A DNA stretch of 8,006 bases from an uncultured Lachnospiraceae bacterium. GTDB taxonomy: Bacteria; Bacillota; Clostridia; Lachnospirales; Lachnospiraceae. The notes under the pieces were generated by a model. It was not told the origin of the DNA, searched no databases, and saw nothing but the letters and a program-made list of their open reading frames with translations. The stretch is from positions 1 through 8,006 of the forward strand of contig CAJUPF010000103.1 in the NCBI GenBank assembly GCA_910588565.1. Direction: 5' to 3'. A program made the position numbers and the translations under genes. Below are positions 5,776-8,006 of the stretch, piece after piece; positions within the stretch are counted from its first letter, which is position 1, and every line of letters begins with the position of its first letter.

Positions 5776-7723
5776 CGAAAAAAACTCCCATCACAACATA
5801 CAAACTATACCAGCAGACCAGAACAAACGGGCGCTCCAGATTCTCAACCAGCAGCAGCAAGTAACAGCTCAGCATATCCGCCAGGACAAAAAATGCATAT
5901 TTATGTTCAAACAGATGCCTCCGGACATAACGGCAGGTATACAAAAACGAATACAGCAGCATCAGCAGATAGGGTATCACCGCAAATATTCCATACCAGT
6001 ACAACATGGAAATAAACCCGCTGTGAGGCAGACGATAACTCCCCAGAAAATAGGCGCTGCGTCTGTGCCCCCACAGATTCAGTTTCCTCAGATGCGCTTT
6101 CCAGAAAAGCGTCCTGCCGGTTGTCAGCGACTCAAGCCCTGTAAACGTCTGTAATTTATATAAAATACGGTTAACCGTCGGCTGTTCGGAAGCCTGCACG
6201 TTTAATGTAAACGGATGTTCTGTTACCGTATCCAGATACGTATCCCCTTCAAATTTTATCTCCGCATTAATCCAGCGCGGGATGTGATATACCCCACGAT
6301 CGGCCGATATATGGCCAAAACAGAACAGAATAAGGTAAGCGGCAAGCAGTAGAACCTTCATCTGTCTGCGCTTTAGCCATAGCTTAAACGAAAATACCAA
6401 TACTGCCAGCGCTGCAGGCAATATACTGGAAATGCTCTGTGTTTTCCAGAGTAAATCTCCACAGATTCCCAAAACAAATACGGAAACCAAATCGTTCCGA
6501 ACTGATTTCTTATTGTCAGTATCAAATGCAATATCACCAAAAAAAGCCAACCATACAAACAACAAATACAGGGCAAAATATCCCGGACTGTGTGAAGAAC
6601 CGTTATAACGATATCCGGTTATATAGGGTCGAAACAGAATACAAAACAAAAAATTCGGAAAGAAACTCCACTTGATCCCACGGATAAAATCCAAAAGCAG
6701 CTGTTCCCTGTGTTCCATATTTCCCCACATAAAAAACAGAAATCCCATTCCAAAAATCATCACATAGCCTGTATATGCATATCGTTTCTGCGCTATAAAA
6801 TCAGATATTATAGTGACAATCCAAAGCATCATCCAGGAAAGAACCAGTTTATTATCCCAATTCAGACAAACAAGCGGACGTTCCCAGCACAAATATGCAA
6901 TCAAAACCACCACAGCCAGGCAGACCAGTATCAGAAAACGATACCATTCATTGCTGTGATAAAATCCCAGGATAAAATTTACCTGCATAAACAAAAACAG
7001 AAAACAAAACAGGCCGCTTCGGATCAGCCCCCGCTTTCGGGGCGAATATCTTCCAAAACCCTCTCCGCCTTTTCCCAGATATAAAAACAATTCCTGCAGT
7101 GCATGAATTGGCGCATAACATGAAAATCTCCGTATCCTTTTCCGCACAAAAAAATAAATAGATCCTGTAATCAGAAAATACATAAAAAAAACTGCTATAA
7201 AACCACGTAAAAACAATGTCCTGGAAAATATCGGCGGCGTCTCCCGAAACTGCATCTGCTTCATGCAAAAAGAGAGTCCGGTCTGGTTCAAAATAATAAT
7301 ATTTAATCTTGTGTATTCCACATCTGGCAGTACAAACAGATTCTCCCCTTCTGACAGTATGACATCCATCTGGCAGACAGGTTCACCCAACACATTATAA
7401 CAGACAATCTCCGTAGCAAAGCTGTCCTTGCTTACTTCAGAAAGATGCAGATAAAAATATTTCCAGTTTCCTGGCGATATTGTTATCGGTTTAACTGCTG
7501 TTTCTGTTGTTACACTCCAAATCTTCTTAATGGGATCATAATATACAGAATTATCTGAATTCTGCTCCAAAGTCATCCTTGACACATCATAAACTTCCCC
7601 CACATCATAAAAACAATCCAAATTAAATGATCCACTTATCAACATCAGGGAACCCGCCACCGCACAACAAATGCCCGTCAATATCCATACTGCTTTCCAA
7701 TAAAATCGATCTATCAGCCGCAA
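5762..7723 (-). CDS. Wzy/O-antigen-ligase-like polytopic membrane protein with extracytoplasmic domain (paralogue 1)
   Basis: From the TTG at 7723 this is 653 residues, close to its 645-residue neighbour. It has a membrane segment at about 7-30, an extracytoplasmic region at 34-158 beginning near DVGEVYDV, then about 13 membrane segments between 169 and 649. A large outer loop (about 472-568) carries TTGRTLFW (Gly536, Arg537, Trp541), like the GR...W motif of O-antigen ligases/polymerases, and ends in PHSGF with His567. It aligns with the next gene at matched places: VG-VY, W-x-YL-L, GEN, LxLxGH, YWYGI/YRYGI and NLExP near the end. A role in surface glycan polymerisation or transfer is inferred. 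The frame is open to a TTG at 7804 (680 residues), but that codon lacks a good ribosome site and would leave a leader of only about 9 nt. The TTG at 7723 has GGAGG 9 nt upstream and matches the paralogue's N-terminus. Either way the body of the protein is the same. Confidence 0.82.
   Translation of the reverse strand: MRLIDRFYWKAVWILTGICCAVAGSLMLISGSFNLDCFYDVGEVYDVSRMTLEQNSDNSVYYDPIKKIWSVTTETAVKPITISPGNWKYFYLHLSEVSKDSFATEIVCYNVLGEPVCQMDVILSEGENLFVLPDVEYTRLNIIILNQTGLSFCMKQMQFRETPPIFSRTLFLRGFIAVFFMYFLITGSIYFFVRKRIRRFSCYAPIHALQELFLYLGKGGEGFGRYSPRKRGLIRSGLFCFLFLFMQVNFILGFYHSNEWYRFLILVCLAVVVLIAYLCWERPLVCLNWDNKLVLSWMMLWIVTIISDFIAQKRYAYTGYVMIFGMGFLFFMWGNMEHREQLLLDFIRGIKWSFFPNFLFCILFRPYITGYRYNGSSHSPGYFALYLLFVWLAFFGDIAFDTDNKKSVRNDLVSVFVLGICGDLLWKTQSISSILPAALAVLVFSFKLWLKRRQMKVLLLAAYLILFCFGHISADRGVYHIPRWINAEIKFEGDTYLDTVTEHPFTLNVQASEQPTVNRILYKLQTFTGLESLTTGRTLFWKAHLRKLNLWGHRRSAYFLGSYRLPHSGFISMLYWYGIFAVIPYLLMLLYSFLYTCRYVRRHLFEHKYAFFVLADMLSCYLLLLVENLERPFVLVCWYSLYVVMGVFFDDEK
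5785..5789 (-). promoter_or_regulatory. Ribosome binding site inside the end of the upstream gene
   Basis: GGGAG on the minus strand lies 9 nt before the ATG at 5775 and within the last codons of the upstream paralogue. Of the two adjacent ATG codons (5775 and 5772), the first has the better spacing. Confidence 0.55.
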
Positions 7724-7732
7724 ATGCCGTTC

Positions 7733-7737
7733 CCTCC
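7733..7737 (-). promoter_or_regulatory. Strong ribosome binding site favouring the TTG start at 7723
   Basis: GGAGG (within TGGAGGGA) on the minus strand is 9 nt before the TTG at 7723-7721. This is the best Shine-Dalgarno match in the region. It argues that the 27 codons between the TTG at 7804 and this TTG are leader, not protein. Confidence 0.6.
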
Positions 7738-7819
7738 ATTCCAGTAAGAATACACCTGAAAACCTTCTAAATACCCTGTTTCCGGGAGTTTTTTCTTTTG
7801 CCAAAATTATTTACCGCTT

Positions 7820-7825
7820 ATTATA
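7820..7825 (-). promoter_or_regulatory. -10 box (TATAAT) of a candidate promoter for the two polymerase-like genes
   Basis: A perfect TATAAT reads on the minus strand at 7825-7820. At 17-nt spacing the upstream hexamer is TTTTAT (7848-7843), a poor -35. Transcription would start near 7813, leaving about 90 nt before the TTG at 7723. The weak -35 suggests either a regulated promoter or a chance match in AT-rich DNA. Confidence 0.4.
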
Positions 7826-7889
7826 CCCTATAAGCTCCAAAAATAAAAGAATCTTTTTCCCATCGCGCTATTTCCTAGATATTAATAAC

Positions 7890-7922
7890 AAAAAATTAAC
7901 AGAATATTAAAACATTTCTGTT
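7890..7922 (-). terminator. Weak candidate terminator hairpin with T run
   Basis: On the minus strand a 7-bp stem, AACAGAA (7922-7916) with TTCTGTT (7904-7898) and an 11-nt loop, is followed by AA and six T residues (7895-7890). The stem has only two G-C pairs, so it is weak. It could end a minus-strand transcript from a gene beyond the right edge. Confidence 0.3.
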
Positions 7923-7932
7923 GAACTGTTGC

Positions 7933-7962
7933 GTTTATCCTGGTTATTCAGCCAGGATAAAC
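7933..7962. repeat. Perfect 11-bp inverted repeat upstream of the polymerase-like genes
   Basis: GTTTATCCTGG (7933-7943) and CCAGGATAAAC (7952-7962) are exact reverse complements around an 8-nt centre. As RNA this would be a stable hairpin. On the plus strand it is followed by TTTT, as in a short Rho-independent terminator. On the minus strand no T run follows. It may be a terminator, a leader hairpin or a dimeric protein-binding site. Confidence 0.7.
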
Positions 7963-8006
7963 TTTTAAAATTACGAAAATATTACATTTGCAATTATAAT
8001 TCAGTT

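Larger units (their letters stand above)
7724..8006. other. AT-rich intergenic and leader region
   Basis: This 283-base stretch contains no coding frame I would defend apart from the possible 27-codon extension of the polymerase-like gene. It carries the inverted repeat, the weak T-run hairpin, the TATAAT box and the ribosome site listed separately. A further TATAAT occurs near the right edge on both strands (7995-8000 on plus, 7998-7993 on minus), but no convincing -35 partner is visible. The next gene upstream lies outside the window. Confidence 0.5.

Noticed and set aside
5738..6154. 138-codon plus-strand open frame, Gln-rich
   Set aside because: It is antisense to the junction of the two membrane-protein genes; the Gln-rich bias comes from reading Leu codons backwards, and there is no convincing ribosome site.
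3641..7941. Two 9-mers (TGAACTGTT and GTTTATCCT) shared in the same order by both intergenic regions (3641/3784 and 7922/7933)
   Set aside because: The spacing differs greatly, and one or two shared 9-mers are not far from chance for AT-rich regions of this size; I would not call a common operator.
1..8006. CRISPR array, tRNA, rRNA, insertion sequence or known riboswitch
   Set aside because: I saw no regularly spaced repeats, cloverleaf or rRNA-like sequence, transposase or terminal repeats, and no riboswitch consensus on either strand.

Overview
The window is 8 kb of what looks like a low-to-moderate GC Firmicutes chromosome, most likely Clostridia (Lachnospiraceae-like). That placement is an inference. 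It rests on strong GGAGG-type ribosome sites, GTG and TTG starts, AT-rich promoters, and the presence of AAA-ATPase-like/PD-(D/E)XK genes, which are multiplied in gut Clostridia. Every gene I can support lies on the minus strand, so transcription runs from high to low coordinates. The long plus-strand frames are antisense shadows.

From right to left, 7724-8006 is an AT-rich intergenic and leader region. It holds a perfect 11-bp inverted repeat, a weaker hairpin followed by a T run, and a TATAAT box. Next come two overlapping large membrane-protein genes (5762-7723 and 3838-5775). They are diverged paralogues: one N-terminal membrane segment, an extracytoplasmic, probably beta-rich domain of about 125 residues, then about 13 further membrane segments with Wzy polymerase/O-antigen-ligase-like signatures. 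A 267-base gap follows, carrying a good promoter (TTTACA-17-TAGAAT with extended -10) and a 53-codon open frame that lacks a start codon. Then comes a full-length membrane-anchored UDP-sugar 4,6-dehydratase of the FlaA1/WbpM/PglF/CapD type (1708-3570).

The left end is a gene graveyard. One AAA-ATPase/PD-(D/E)XK gene (937-1625) has lost its middle and is out of frame. It is followed at once by a second gene of the same broad class (31-906), which stops just after the conserved WYDG motif, before any nuclease domain.

Together the three intact genes look like part of a surface-polysaccharide (capsule or exopolysaccharide) locus. The dehydratase would supply a deoxy-amino-sugar precursor, and the two membrane proteins would polymerise repeat units or transfer glycan outside the membrane. 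The locus probably continues beyond the right edge. The broken ATPase/nuclease genes are likely passengers, not part of the pathway. The most interesting item is the tandem pair of polymerase-like proteins with an added extracytoplasmic domain and differing catalytic-type motifs.
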